64,000 nt of DNA from Lacrimispora defluvii (GTDB lineage Bacteria; Bacillota; Clostridia; Lachnospirales; Lachnospiraceae). Numbering within the stretch: position 1 is the stretch's first letter; every line of letters starts with the position of its first letter. The notes under the pieces are model-generated. The model saw nothing but the letters and a program-made list of their open reading frames with translations, did no database searches and was not told the DNA's origin. Both the position numbers and the translations under genes were made by a program. Location of the stretch: contig JAAOXG010000024.1 in the NCBI GenBank assembly GCA_013036995.1, positions 62,001-126,000 of the forward strand, in the 5' to 3' direction. Shown piece by piece: positions 9,010-16,980 of the stretch.

Positions 9010-9252
9010 TTATGCAGTTTTTTGATTTACCAGAAATGGTGATAACGATTCCAAAACATCGTCATGGCTGTTATTGTAAATGATTAGCTCAAGATCGCAA
9101 TCAGACCAGATGGTCATGATGCCTAAAATAGATTTGGCGTCAATAACAATACTTCCTTTGCAGATGTCCATATCGCATTCAAAATGATTTGTCGCTTTAA
9201 CAAAAGCGGTAGCGTCTTCCATGCTAGCCAAACGTATTGGATACTTTTTCAT
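9010..9252 (-). CDS. HPr-like protein lacking the phospho-histidine (Crh-like)
   Basis: 80 residues with the length and pattern of the PTS phosphocarrier HPr. The active-site loop, usually GIHARPA, reads SMEDATAF here, so the phosphorylatable His15 is absent (Met11/Glu12 at that place). The regulatory-serine segment is kept: AKSILGIM with Ser41 at the position of Ser46. This is the arrangement of Bacillus Crh, which is phosphorylated only on the serine and acts as a CcpA cofactor. A regulatory rather than transport role is therefore inferred. The helix after the serine is followed by an acidic IWSDCDLELII strand. AGAGG precedes the ATG. It is a single-gene unit, divergent from the AraC gene. 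Confidence 0.7.
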   Translation of the reverse strand: MKKYPIRLASMEDATAFVKATNHFECDMDICKGSIVIDAKSILGIMTIWSDCDLELIIYNNSHDDVLESLSPFLVNQKTA

Positions 9253-9366
9253 GATGTCATACCTCTTAGAAATTATATTGATTGTACAAAAATTAATACA
9301 TAGCTAGATTATAGGACCAGTCTCATAAATAAGCTATGTCTAAATTTGTATAAAAACCGTCTTTTC

Positions 9367-9396
9367 TTGCAAATAATGTTATAGTGGTGATATAAT
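9367..9396 (+). promoter_or_regulatory. Promoter of the AraC-type gene (TTGCAA-18-TATAAT)
   Basis: TTGCAA at 9367-9372 and TATAAT at 9391-9396, spacer 18 bases, 44 bases before the start codon. Confidence 0.6.
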
Positions 9397-9439
9397 AAAT
9401 CGGGGGAAGTGCGAGCAGGTTTGCCGTTTGGAGGACAAT

Positions 9440-10408
9440 ATGAATGAAGAACTTCTGAATTTTTTAAGAAAGACATCGGAAGAGAAAAACGGTATTATCA
9501 AGGATGCATCTTCAATTTTAACATACTATGTAAGAGATTTGGATAGCAGCGTAGTGGATAAGGATCTGATTATGGAAGAGGGCAGCATGATGGGGCTTTA
9601 CTGTCAGCCCCACCACATAGCGATTCCGGACCATAGTCATAATTATGTAGAGCTTATTTATATGTACAGCGGTAGTGCTGTCCAGATTATTAATAAGACC
9701 GAAAGGATTAAACTGGATACCAGTGATCTTCTTCTGTTAAGAGAGGGTACCAGTCATGCCATGGAGCCTTTAGGGGAAGATGATATTGCAATTCATTTTT
9801 TCCTGAAGCCGGAATTTTTCTCCCATCCATCTCTTATTACAGAGGATGGGGGAGTCTTAAGGCATTTTATTGCAGGCGCAGTATCTGAGAATCATTCGGT
9901 GGCGGATTATCTCCATTTTCGCCTGCAGGAAATTTTGCCTGCAAGGAACCTGTTAGAGAATATGATCTGGTCTCTGATGGTGGAAAAAAAGTGCAGGCAG
10001 GAGATTAATCAGGCAACCATGTCCATGTTAATTATGGAACTGCTTCATGATGCTGATAAGGTGGAATCCCATGATACGACACAGTATGAAGAACAGATTG
10101 CCTTAACAGCGTATCAGTATCTGGAAAATCACTATACCACGGCTACACTGGAGGAATTTTCTATAAAAGTCATGCAGCCAACCTATTATGTCAGCCGGCT
10201 TTTTAAGCGGTACTATCAGATGACTTTTACAGAATGCTTGCAGCTGATCCGTCTTTGCAGGGCAGCTAACTGCCTTACCTCATCCAACAAATCAGTAGAA
10301 GAAATTATACAGGAAATCGGTTATGAGAACAGCAGTTATTTTCACCGGATTTTTAAAGAACGCTATGGTCTGACGCCGAAGCAGTACCGGGATAAGACCA
10401 GGGATTAA
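9440..10408 (+). CDS. AraC-family transcriptional regulator with cupin sensor
   Basis: 322 residues from ATG 9440, five bases after GGAGG. The N-terminal half has the cupin pattern HSHNYVELIYMYSG followed by a beta-barrel with SDLLLLREGTSHAME. The C-terminal ~100 residues carry two helix-turn-helix motifs, ending in IGYENSSYFHRIFKERYGLTPKQYR, the AraC hallmark. It probably senses a small sugar-like molecule and activates a promoter. It has no obvious target next to it; the genes that follow are housekeeping, with their own promoter at 10443. Confidence 0.9.
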   Translation: MNEELLNFLRKTSEEKNGIIKDASSILTYYVRDLDSSVVDKDLIMEEGSMMGLYCQPHHIAIPDHSHNYVELIYMYSGSAVQIINKTERIKLDTSDLLLLREGTSHAMEPLGEDDIAIHFFLKPEFFSHPSLITEDGGVLRHFIAGAVSENHSVADYLHFRLQEILPARNLLENMIWSLMVEKKCRQEINQATMSMLIMELLHDADKVESHDTTQYEEQIALTAYQYLENHYTTATLEEFSIKVMQPTYYVSRLFKRYYQMTFTECLQLIRLCRAANCLTSSNKSVEEIIQEIGYENSSYFHRIFKERYGLTPKQYRDKTRD

Positions 10409-10442
10409 TTCTGAAAAGATTATGAAATATATGCTCATAACA

Positions 10443-10471
10443 TTGACTTTGGCTGGATAGGTTATTATAGT
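10443..10471 (+). promoter_or_regulatory. Promoter TTGACT-17-TATAGT
   Basis: TTGACT at 10443-10448 and TATAGT at 10466-10471 with a 17-base spacer, 30 bases before the ATG at 10502. It should drive the 10502-12903 gene group. Confidence 0.65.
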
Positions 10472-10501
10472 TAAGGCAAAGAAAAGGGGCGATTATACAG
10501 C

Positions 10502-10906
10502 ATGAATCAAATGAGAGATCAATTAATTCGATTTATGACGGGAAGATATGGCGCTGATAAATTAGGGAGATTTTTAACAGCGACGGCATTTATTTTATTT
10601 GTTGCAGGTCTGTTTATTAAGAGTCCCTGGGTGGATCTTATCGCAGTGGCTGTCCTGTTAGTAAGCTATTATCGTATGTTTTCAAGAAATATCAGGAGAC
10701 GCTTTGATGAAAATCAGAAATTTGAGCGGTTTTGTTTTGCTATCGTAGAAACATTTCGCAAATGGCGCTTCCGGCTGCAGCAGAGCATGAAGTTTCACAT
10801 TTACAAGTGCCCGGGCTGCGGACAAAAAATCAGGGTACCAAGGGGAAAAGGGAAAATAAAGATTCATTGTCCCAAGTGTAATACTGATTTTATTAAGAAA
10901 AGCTAG
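10502..10906 (+). CDS. Small two-helix membrane protein with C-terminal zinc ribbon
   Basis: 134 residues. Two membrane helices (about residues 23-40 and 43-60) are followed by a basic linker (RRRF, RKWRFRLQQ) and a cytoplasmic zinc ribbon made of CPGC (YKCPGCGQ) and CPKC (HCPKCNT), about 22 residues apart. The function is unknown; similar proteins are widespread in Clostridia beside the genes that follow. AAGGGGC serves as ribosome binding site. It heads a short operon with the DUF2156 and Eis-like genes. Confidence 0.8.
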   Translation: MNQMRDQLIRFMTGRYGADKLGRFLTATAFILFVAGLFIKSPWVDLIAVAVLLVSYYRMFSRNIRRRFDENQKFERFCFAIVETFRKWRFRLQQSMKFHIYKCPGCGQKIRVPRGKGKIKIHCPKCNTDFIKKS

Positions 10907-10929
10907 TGATAAAATAGAAGGGAATAATT

Positions 10930-11850
10930 ATGAACTTACAATTTAAGCCAATTGAGGCAAGTGATGTTGAAAAGATAACTCCATTTTATGCCCTGCGGCC
11001 AAATAAGACCTGTGATAGTGTATATCTGGATTGTTTTATCTGGAGAGAATACTACCATGTGAAGTACGCAATCAGTGACAATAAAGCATTACAGTTTCTG
11101 ATGGAAAAGGATGGCCAGCCCTTTACAGCGATGCCTATGTGCAGGGAAGAAGACCTTTCTTACTATTTCAATGAAATGAAAGAATACTTTAATGAGGTTT
11201 TAAAAAAGCCTCTTCGAATCTCTCTGGCAGATGAGGCGGCGATTGAGTATTTAAAGCTGGATCCCGATCAGTTTGAGGTGAAAGAGGTAGAAGATTTAAA
11301 GGATTATCTCTATGATGCTCAATCATTAAGGACACTTTCCGGAAAGAAGCTTCACAAAAAGAAGAATCATTTAAACTCTTTTTTGAAAGAATATGAGGGA
11401 AGATATGAGTACCGAACCTTATGCTGTTCAGACAGGGACAGCGTGGTGGAATTCTTAAATGAGTGGTGGGAGAACAAGGTAGAGGCTGCAGAGTTTACCC
11501 GTCAGCTGGATTATGAAGTGATGGGAATTCACAGCATATTAAAAAACTGTTCTTTCTTAAATGTAAGAATGGCAGGAGTTTTTATAGACGGAACGTTAAA
11601 GGCATTTACCATAGGCAGCTACAACCCCTTTGAAAAAATGGCTGTTATTCATATTGAGAAGGCCGATCCGAATATTAAAGGCCTTTACCAGTTTATTAAC
11701 CAGCAGTTTATCACCCATGCATATCCGGAAGAGCTGATTTTAGTGAACCGGGAAGATGATGTGGGAATGGAAGGCTTAAGAAAAGCGAAGATGTCTTATT
11801 ATCCCGTTGATTTTGCAAGAAAATACTCAGTGGTACAGAAGGGTTTCTAA
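10930..11850 (+). CDS. DUF2156 (phosphatidylglycerol lysyltransferase C-domain-like) protein
   Basis: 306 residues resembling the two tandem GNAT-like folds of the DUF2156 family. The segment KKLHKKKNHLNSFLKEYEG and the late IKGLYQFINQQF...VNREDDVGMEGLRKAK motif are typical of this family. Relatives include the catalytic domain of MprF, which transfers amino acids from tRNA to lipids, but stand-alone versions have no established substrate. It is translationally close (3-base gap) to the acetyltransferase that follows, an arrangement common in Clostridia. It has no membrane helices. Confidence 0.8.
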   Translation: MNLQFKPIEASDVEKITPFYALRPNKTCDSVYLDCFIWREYYHVKYAISDNKALQFLMEKDGQPFTAMPMCREEDLSYYFNEMKEYFNEVLKKPLRISLADEAAIEYLKLDPDQFEVKEVEDLKDYLYDAQSLRTLSGKKLHKKKNHLNSFLKEYEGRYEYRTLCCSDRDSVVEFLNEWWENKVEAAEFTRQLDYEVMGIHSILKNCSFLNVRMAGVFIDGTLKAFTIGSYNPFEKMAVIHIEKADPNIKGLYQFINQQFITHAYPEELILVNREDDVGMEGLRKAKMSYYPVDFARKYSVVQKGF

Positions 11851-11853
11851 ACT

Positions 11854-12903
11854 ATGGTACGGTATTTGAAGCAGGAAGAAAAAAGTGAAAGCCGGGCATT
11901 ATGGGAAAAAGTTTTCTCTGAGGATTCCAAGAGCTTTCTGGATTATTATTATTCGGACAGAGTCCGCAAGAATAAGATTTTAACTGCATGGAGCGGAGAT
12001 CAGCCTGCTGCGATGCTCCATCGCAATCCCTATGAAGTGGTAGTAAAAGACCGTATATGGAAAGTGGATTATATTGCCGGAGTGGCTACTGATCCGGATT
12101 TCCGCCATCAGGGTTATATGAGAAGACTGCTTGTCCGTTGTTTTTCAGATATGTATATGGAGCGGATGGAGTTTTGCTTTTTAGTTCCGGTTGATCCTGC
12201 TATTTACCATCCCTTTGATTTTACCTATATCTGTGATCTGCCAAAGCGGGTACTTAATGAAAAGGGAAGAACCAGATTAAGCCGCCGTGCGTTTATGGAA
12301 CGGTCTGATGACTGTAAGGAGGCCGCCAGGTTTGTTGGCCGCCAACTGGAAAAAAAATATGAGGTGTACGCTCACAGAGATGAGGAGTATTACCGGAATT
12401 TATGCAGAGAAGTAAGAAGTGACAAGGGAGATATGATTCTTCTTTTCACCAGAGATGAAAGAGAACGGCTTGCCGGTGTATGGGCTTATTACGGAGAACT
12501 TGCGGAAAACCAGCGGGAGCTTGTTGTTCTTCCCGATTATGGTAAGGAAGTCGGTAATGCAAGACCGGCTGTAATGGGGCGTATCATTCATCTTGAGCAG
12601 TTTATCTCCGTGATCAGGCTGAAAGAGGATTGTCCTGTCAGTGAGATGGAATTGTTTATTGAAGTTAAGGATGATTTTATACGTCAAAACAACGGTGTTT
12701 TTCGCTGGAAGCTTACAAAAGATGGTTCCTCCATGACTCCGGTGTCAGATAATAATAGGATAAAGCCTCATCTGGTTATGGGGATCAGCGAACTGACTTC
12801 CTGGCTTTTTGGCTATGGAAAGCCGGAGGTTCCGGAAAACCGGCAAACCATGGCAGACCGGATAAGACCTTTAAATGGAGTGTTTTTCGATGAAATAACC
12901 TGA
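11854..12903 (+). CDS. Eis-like GNAT acetyltransferase
   Basis: 349 residues. The N-terminal GNAT domain contains the acetyl-CoA loop RHQGYMRRLL after VDYIAGVATDPDF, the Eis-type arrangement. A second GNAT-like fold and a C-terminal sterol-carrier-like region (ELFIEVKDDFIRQNNGVF) complete the family architecture. Relatives N-acetylate amines such as aminoglycosides or lysines; the substrate here is unknown. It begins three bases after the DUF2156 gene and is probably co-translated with it. Confidence 0.82.
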   Translation: MVRYLKQEEKSESRALWEKVFSEDSKSFLDYYYSDRVRKNKILTAWSGDQPAAMLHRNPYEVVVKDRIWKVDYIAGVATDPDFRHQGYMRRLLVRCFSDMYMERMEFCFLVPVDPAIYHPFDFTYICDLPKRVLNEKGRTRLSRRAFMERSDDCKEAARFVGRQLEKKYEVYAHRDEEYYRNLCREVRSDKGDMILLFTRDERERLAGVWAYYGELAENQRELVVLPDYGKEVGNARPAVMGRIIHLEQFISVIRLKEDCPVSEMELFIEVKDDFIRQNNGVFRWKLTKDGSSMTPVSDNNRIKPHLVMGISELTSWLFGYGKPEVPENRQTMADRIRPLNGVFFDEIT

Positions 12904-12928
12904 TTTTTTAATTATGAAAATCAGTTAC

Positions 12929-12952
12929 GGGCGGGTTCAGCTGAATCCGCCC
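12929..12952 (+). terminator. GC-rich hairpin between acetyltransferase and sirtuin genes
   Basis: GGGCGG and CCGCCC enclose TCAGCTGA in a nearly complete 24-base palindrome. There is no T-run, so it may pause transcription, act as a weak terminator, or be an operator. Confidence 0.45.
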
Positions 12953-12975
12953 CTGCATGTTGGAGGGATAAGTCA

Positions 12976-13707
12976 ATGAATGAACGAAGTCTGTTAAAGG
13001 ACTGGATCATGGAAAGCCAGAATATTGTATTTTTCGGCGGAGCGGGGGTATCAACAGAAAGCAATATTCCCGATTTTAGAGGCGTTGACGGGCTGTATCA
13101 TCAGGAGTATGAGTATCCTCCTGAGACTATTATCAGCCACAGTTTTTACCGGTCCAAACCAAAGGAATTTTATCGTTTTTATAAAAATAAGATGTTATTT
13201 CCGGACGCGAAACCCAATCCGGCTCATCTGGCTCTTGCAAAGCTGGAAGAGATGGGGAAATTAAAAGCAGTTATTACTCAGAATATCGACGGACTTCATC
13301 AGGCAGCAGGAAGTAAGACTGTGCTGGAGCTTCATGGATCTGTCAGGAGAAATCATTGCACCCGGTGTATGAAGTTTTTTTCATTGGAAGAGATGATCTC
13401 TTCCATGGGGGAGGACGGCATTCCAAGGTGTACATGCAGCGGGGTGATTAAACCGGATGTGGTTTTATATGAGGAAAGCCTGGATGAAAGTGTGCTGAGT
13501 AAGTCAGTCGCTTATATCTCCCAGGCAGATTTGCTCATTATAGGAGGGACTTCGCTGACTGTCTATCCGGCGGCCGGACTGATTGATTATTACAGAGGCA
13601 GCAAAATGGTGCTTATTAACAAAACCGTTACACCAATGGATGAGAAAGCCAATCTGGTGATCAGCGGCAGCATCGGGGAAGTGCTCCATGATGCAGTGGG
13701 AGTCTGA
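12976..13707 (+). CDS. cobB: Sir2-family NAD-dependent protein deacylase (sirtuin)
   Basis: 243 residues. NAD-binding GGAGVSTESNIPDFRG, TQNIDGLHQAAG, and the catalytic His120 in LHGS are all present. A structural zinc site is formed by C128/C131 (CTRC) and C152/C154 (CTC). The enzyme removes acetyl or other acyl groups from lysines using NAD, releasing nicotinamide and O-acyl-ADP-ribose. GGAGGG precedes the ATG. It overlaps the start region of the aldo/keto reductase transcript, so the two are probably co-transcribed. Confidence 0.93.
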   Translation: MNERSLLKDWIMESQNIVFFGGAGVSTESNIPDFRGVDGLYHQEYEYPPETIISHSFYRSKPKEFYRFYKNKMLFPDAKPNPAHLALAKLEEMGKLKAVITQNIDGLHQAAGSKTVLELHGSVRRNHCTRCMKFFSLEEMISSMGEDGIPRCTCSGVIKPDVVLYEESLDESVLSKSVAYISQADLLIIGGTSLTVYPAAGLIDYYRGSKMVLINKTVTPMDEKANLVISGSIGEVLHDAVGV

Positions 13708-13738
13708 AGCGGTTCAGGATAAGAAGGAGAGCAAGACG

Positions 13739-14728
13739 ATGTATCAGGCAGCAGAAAACAGATATGACACAATGAAGTACAAACGTTGCGGAAGAAGCGG
13801 AATCATGCTTCCCATGGTATCTCTGGGATTATGGCAGAATTTTGGACTGGAAAAACCAGTATCGGAACAGAGAGAAATTCTTTTAAGTGCATTTGATATG
13901 GGAATCACCCATTTTGACCTGGCTAATAATTACGGGTTTCCTGCACCTGGAAAAGCGGAAGAGAATTTTGGATCAGTTTTAAAGAGTGATCTGCTTCCTT
14001 ATCGTGATGAGCTTATTATCTCTACAAAAGCTGGATACGATATGTGGCCAGGCCCCTATGGAAACTGGGGATCCAGAAAATATTTAATGTCCAGTCTGGA
14101 TCAGAGTTTAAAGCGCATGGGGCTTGAATATGTGGATATATTCTATCATCACAGACCGGACCCGGAAACTCCGTTGGAAGAGACCATGGGGGCTTTGGCA
14201 GACATTGTAAAGCAGGGAAAAGCTCTTTATGCAGGAATCTCTAATTATGGTGAGCAGGAAGCGGTAAAAGCGATCTCCATGTTAAGAGACATGGGAGTTC
14301 CATGTCTTATTGACCAGCCAAGATACAATATGCTGGAACGGGGAGCGGAAGATGGTTTGTTTGGAGCACTGCTGGAACAGGGAACCGGGTGCATCTGCTA
14401 CAGCCCTCTTGCGCAGGGAGCTTTGACAAACCGGTATTTAAATGGTGTTCCGGCGGATTCCAGGGCTGCCAGAAAGGGAACTACCATTGGCGGACGTTAT
14501 CTGACGGAGGAACGGCTTGAGCAGATCAGACGCCTTGATGAGCTGGCTGGTAAAAGAGGACAGACACTGGCGCAGATGGCGCTTTCCTGGGTTCTTCGGG
14601 AACCGGCTGTGACCTCAGTGTTAATAGGTGCCAGCAGCGTAAAGCAGCTGGAAGATAATGCAGCATGCCTGGAGAATCTTTCATTTACCCAACAGGAACT
14701 GAAGGAAATCGATATTATTTTAAAATAG
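13739..14728 (+). CDS. Aldo/keto reductase (YghZ/AKR14-like)
   Basis: 329 residues from ATG 13739, which is preceded by AAGGAGAG. The TIM-barrel tetrad residues are visible: Y65 (NNYG), K97 (STKAGYD) and the HH at 137-138 (YHHRPDP). The GPYGNWGSRKYL segment is typical of the YghZ group, which reduces L-glyceraldehyde 3-phosphate and methylglyoxal-like aldehydes with NADPH. The C-terminal VLIGASSVKQLEDN loop binds the cofactor phosphate. A detoxification role is inferred from the family. Confidence 0.9.
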   Translation: MYQAAENRYDTMKYKRCGRSGIMLPMVSLGLWQNFGLEKPVSEQREILLSAFDMGITHFDLANNYGFPAPGKAEENFGSVLKSDLLPYRDELIISTKAGYDMWPGPYGNWGSRKYLMSSLDQSLKRMGLEYVDIFYHHRPDPETPLEETMGALADIVKQGKALYAGISNYGEQEAVKAISMLRDMGVPCLIDQPRYNMLERGAEDGLFGALLEQGTGCICYSPLAQGALTNRYLNGVPADSRAARKGTTIGGRYLTEERLEQIRRLDELAGKRGQTLAQMALSWVLREPAVTSVLIGASSVKQLEDNAACLENLSFTQQELKEIDIILK

Positions 14729-14775
14729 CGTCTTATTTGAAAGAGAAAATAAAACCTACGGGACAGGTGTATGAT

Positions 14776-14973
14776 ATGATCTATGAAGTTGGAGATGTTG
14801 TAAAATTAAAAAAGCAGCATCCATGCGGGAGCCAGGAATGGGAAATTCTGCGTGTTGGAGCTGATTTTCGTTTAAAATGCACGGGATGTGGCCATCAGAT
14901 TATGGTACCCAGGAAGCTGGTGGAGAAGAATACCAGAGGATTAAAGGGAAAAGATGGGCAGCCAAAATCATAA
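14776..14973 (+). CDS. DUF951 small protein
   Basis: 65 residues starting MIYEVGDVVKLKK, then HPCGSQEWEILRVGADF and LKCTGCGHQIMVPR. These features define the short DUF951 family found in nearly all Firmicutes, often beside rpsF-ssb-rpsR. The three cysteines and one histidine could bind zinc. Its function is unknown. ATG 14776 is chosen because the family starts there; an upstream in-frame ATG at 14665 lies inside the reductase gene. Confidence 0.85.
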   Translation: MIYEVGDVVKLKKQHPCGSQEWEILRVGADFRLKCTGCGHQIMVPRKLVEKNTRGLKGKDGQPKS

Positions 14974-15018
14974 AATCCCTATTATATAAGAAAAAAGTGA
15001 TGAAAGTGGGAAAAGGAC

Positions 15019-15047
15019 TTGCTTTTATCATAAATTTCCGGTATAAT
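15019..15047 (+). promoter_or_regulatory. Promoter of rpsF-ssb-rpsR (TTGCTT-17-TATAAT)
   Basis: TTGCTT at 15019-15024 and TATAAT at 15042-15047, spacer 17. Transcription would start near 15054, giving a leader of about 70 bases. Confidence 0.75.
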
Positions 15048-15073
15048 ACTGTACCGTGACATATATTAATCCT

Positions 15074-15100
15074 TGCTCCTGAAACTGAAGTCAGGGGCCA
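15074..15100 (+). promoter_or_regulatory. rpsF leader hairpin, possible S6:S18 autoregulatory site
   Basis: CTCCTGA (15076-15082) pairs with TCAGGGG (15091-15097) around an 8-base loop in the rpsF leader. Many bacteria repress this operon by binding of the S6:S18 complex to a leader hairpin. The location fits, but I cannot confirm the conserved CCG bulge, so the assignment is tentative. Confidence 0.35.
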
Positions 15101-15124
15101 GAGACCACAAGGAGGTAAACAAGC

Positions 15125-15412
15125 ATGAACAAATATGAATTAACGATTGTTCTGAACGCAAAGCTCGAAGATGAAGAGAGAGCAGCTGCCATGGAAAAGA
15201 TTAATGGTTACATTACTCGTTTCGGCGGAACTGTAACTGGCGTTGATGAATGGGGTAAGAAGAGATTAGCTTACGAAATTCAGAAAATGAAAGAAGGATT
15301 CTACTACTTCATCAAATTTGATGGCGCGTCCAATACACCGAACGAATTAGAAGAAAACGTTCGTATTATGGAGCCGGTTATCAGATACTTATGCGTGAAA
15401 CAAGAAGCATAA
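15125..15412 (+). CDS. rpsF: 30S ribosomal protein S6
   Basis: 95 residues, usual length for S6. It opens MNKYELTIVLNAKLEDEER and contains the family segment DEWGKKRLAYEIQKMKEGFY. S6 binds 16S rRNA in the platform of the small subunit together with S18. AAGGAGG lies eight bases upstream. It is first in the conserved order rpsF-ssb-rpsR. Confidence 0.98.
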   Translation: MNKYELTIVLNAKLEDEERAAAMEKINGYITRFGGTVTGVDEWGKKRLAYEIQKMKEGFYYFIKFDGASNTPNELEENVRIMEPVIRYLCVKQEA

Positions 15413-15434
15413 TAGATAAAGAAAGCGTGATCGT

Positions 15435-15887
15435 ATGAACAGAGTAATCCTTATGGGCAGATTGACCCGTGATCCAGAAGTAAGATATTCCCAGGGCGAG
15501 CGTGCTATGGCCATCGCAAGGTATACCCTTGCTGTTGATCGCAGAAGCCGCAGAAGTCAGGACGGCAATGAGCAGACCGCTGATTTTATCAACTGCGTAG
15601 CATTTGACAAAGCAGGCGAGTTTGCAGAGAAGTATTTCCGTCAGGGTATGAGAGTACTGATTTCCGGAAGGATCCAGACTGGAAGTTATACGAATAAAGA
15701 CGGCGTAAAAGTATATACAACAGATATCGTTGTAGAAGATCAGGAATTCGCAGACAGCAAGGGCGGCGCTCCAGGCGAAGGCGGCGGCTATCAGCCAACC
15801 TCCAGACCAGCTCCCTCCAGTGCAATCGGCGATGGATTTATGAATATCCCGGATGGAGTCGAAGACGAAGGGCTTCCATTCAACTAA
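15435..15887 (+). CDS. ssb: Single-stranded DNA-binding protein
   Basis: 150 residues: an OB-fold domain ([19 protein letters not shown] to about residue 110), a Gly/Pro/Ser-rich linker, and an acidic tip. The tip reads EDEGLPFN, so the hydrophobic LPF that docks partner proteins is followed by an extra asparagine rather than ending the chain. It coats single-stranded DNA and recruits replication and repair proteins. It lies between the two ribosomal genes in the usual operon. Confidence 0.98.
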   Translation: MNRVILMGRLTRDPEVRYSQGERAMAIARYTLAVDRRSRRSQDGNEQTADFINCVAFDKAGEFAEKYFRQGMRVLISGRIQTGSYTNKDGVKVYTTDIVVEDQEFADSKGGAPGEGGGYQPTSRPAPSSAIGDGFMNIPDGVEDEGLPFN

Positions 15888-15907
15888 ATCTAACAGGAGG
15901 TATACCA

Positions 15908-16174
15908 ATGGCATTTAACAGGAATGATAAAGCTGATGGCGCTAAGATGAGAAGAGGCGGCATGCGCAGAAGAAAAAAAGTATGCGTATTCTGCGGCGAG
16001 AAGAATGGCGTTATCGATTATAAAGATGTAAATAAATTAAAAAGATACGTGTCTGAAAGAGGAAAAATTCTTCCCAGACGTATCACTGGCAACTGTGCTA
16101 AGCATCAGAGAGCACTGACTGTTGCAATCAAGAGAGCTAGACATATCGCTCTTATGCCTTACACTATGGAGTAA
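15908..16174 (+). CDS. rpsR: 30S ribosomal protein S18 (zinc-type)
   Basis: 88 residues. After a basic N-terminus ([11 protein letters not shown]) it carries CVFC and a later CAKH, the four zinc ligands of the C+ form, then the conserved [17 protein letters not shown] and [13 protein letters not shown]. Partner of S6 on the ribosome platform. AGGAGG precedes the ATG. Last gene of its operon. Confidence 0.98.
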   Translation: MAFNRNDKADGAKMRRGGMRRRKKVCVFCGEKNGVIDYKDVNKLKRYVSERGKILPRRITGNCAKHQRALTVAIKRARHIALMPYTME

Positions 16175-16325
16175 ATCCTTATTTTATAAGGGTTTGCGGA
16201 TCGAGTAAGGGAGTTAATCTCAAAATTTACTCAAATCGGGATGATTTTTTCAGTGGAATATTGGCTGGAAAGAGAGTTTCGTGATATAGAAAGACTTCAC
16301 ATGAGAGTGTGGGGTCTTTTTTTGT
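16175..16325 (+). terminator. Terminator region after rpsR (three hairpins)
   Basis: Three potential stems follow the stop codon: CCTTAT/ATAAGG at 16177-16191, GAGTAA/TTACTC spanning about 16204-16233, and AAAGAC/GTCTTT at 16290-16319 followed by a T-run, which is the strongest terminator. No gene was seen between 16175 and 16390. Confidence 0.7.
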
Positions 16326-16390
16326 AAGTTTTATTATGGTATATTATATAGTATTAGTCGTTTCATCATATATGTAATCGGAGGTGCAGT

Positions 16391-16876
16391 ATGATAAAAC
16401 TTATTGAAAAAGATGATCTGATTAATTGTCTAAACGTATTTCATCAAGGCTATGAAACTGTTGCGATTGAGTTTGGTCTGACGGAAGAAAACTGCCCTGA
16501 TAGAGGCCGTGCGGGTTTACCGTATGAAAAGTTGTTGACAGAGTTTGAAGACAGTACATTGATGTTCGGGTATTTTCATAATAATAAACTTATTGGTTTT
16601 ATGGGTATGAAAATGTGTGGTGACGGCATTTGCAAGTTAAATGATATTATTATCATCCCTGAATTTAGAAGAAATGGTTACGGTAAAGAACTTCTTATTT
16701 TTTGCAAACAAAAGGCAAAAGAACTGGGTGCTAATAAAATTACGTTGGGAATGATAGATGACAATAAACGTCTAAGAAAGTGGTACGAAGATAATGGTTT
16801 TATAAATATGGAATATAAAAAGTATGATGGTGCACCATTTACAGTTGGTTATATGGAATATATAGTATTAACCTGA
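16391..16876 (+). CDS. GNAT-family N-acetyltransferase
   Basis: 161 residues with one GNAT domain. The acetyl-CoA loop RRNGYGKELL follows LNDIIIIPEF, and a late W-Y-E-D-N-GF (KWYEDNGFINMEYKKY) motif is typical of the fold. The substrate is unknown. GGAGGTG precedes the ATG. It opens a stretch of small accessory genes that are more AT-rich than the ribosomal operon before them. Confidence 0.85.
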   Translation: MIKLIEKDDLINCLNVFHQGYETVAIEFGLTEENCPDRGRAGLPYEKLLTEFEDSTLMFGYFHNNKLIGFMGMKMCGDGICKLNDIIIIPEFRRNGYGKELLIFCKQKAKELGANKITLGMIDDNKRLRKWYEDNGFINMEYKKYDGAPFTVGYMEYIVLT

Positions 16877-16980
16877 TATGATTGCATCTTAATTCGCCAT
16901 CACTATTGTGAATTAATGGGTCAGGTGGTTATTCATAAGTATTATTATACTTTAGATCAGTTATATGGGGGGAAAATATT

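Noticed and set aside
9361-9440. TTG at 9428 as start of the AraC-family gene
   Set aside because: The GGAGG at 9430-9434 overlaps that codon, so it serves the ATG at 9440 instead.
15381-15914. Complement-strand open frame of 177 codons
   Set aside because: It is antisense to ssb and has no ribosome binding site or recognisable domain.
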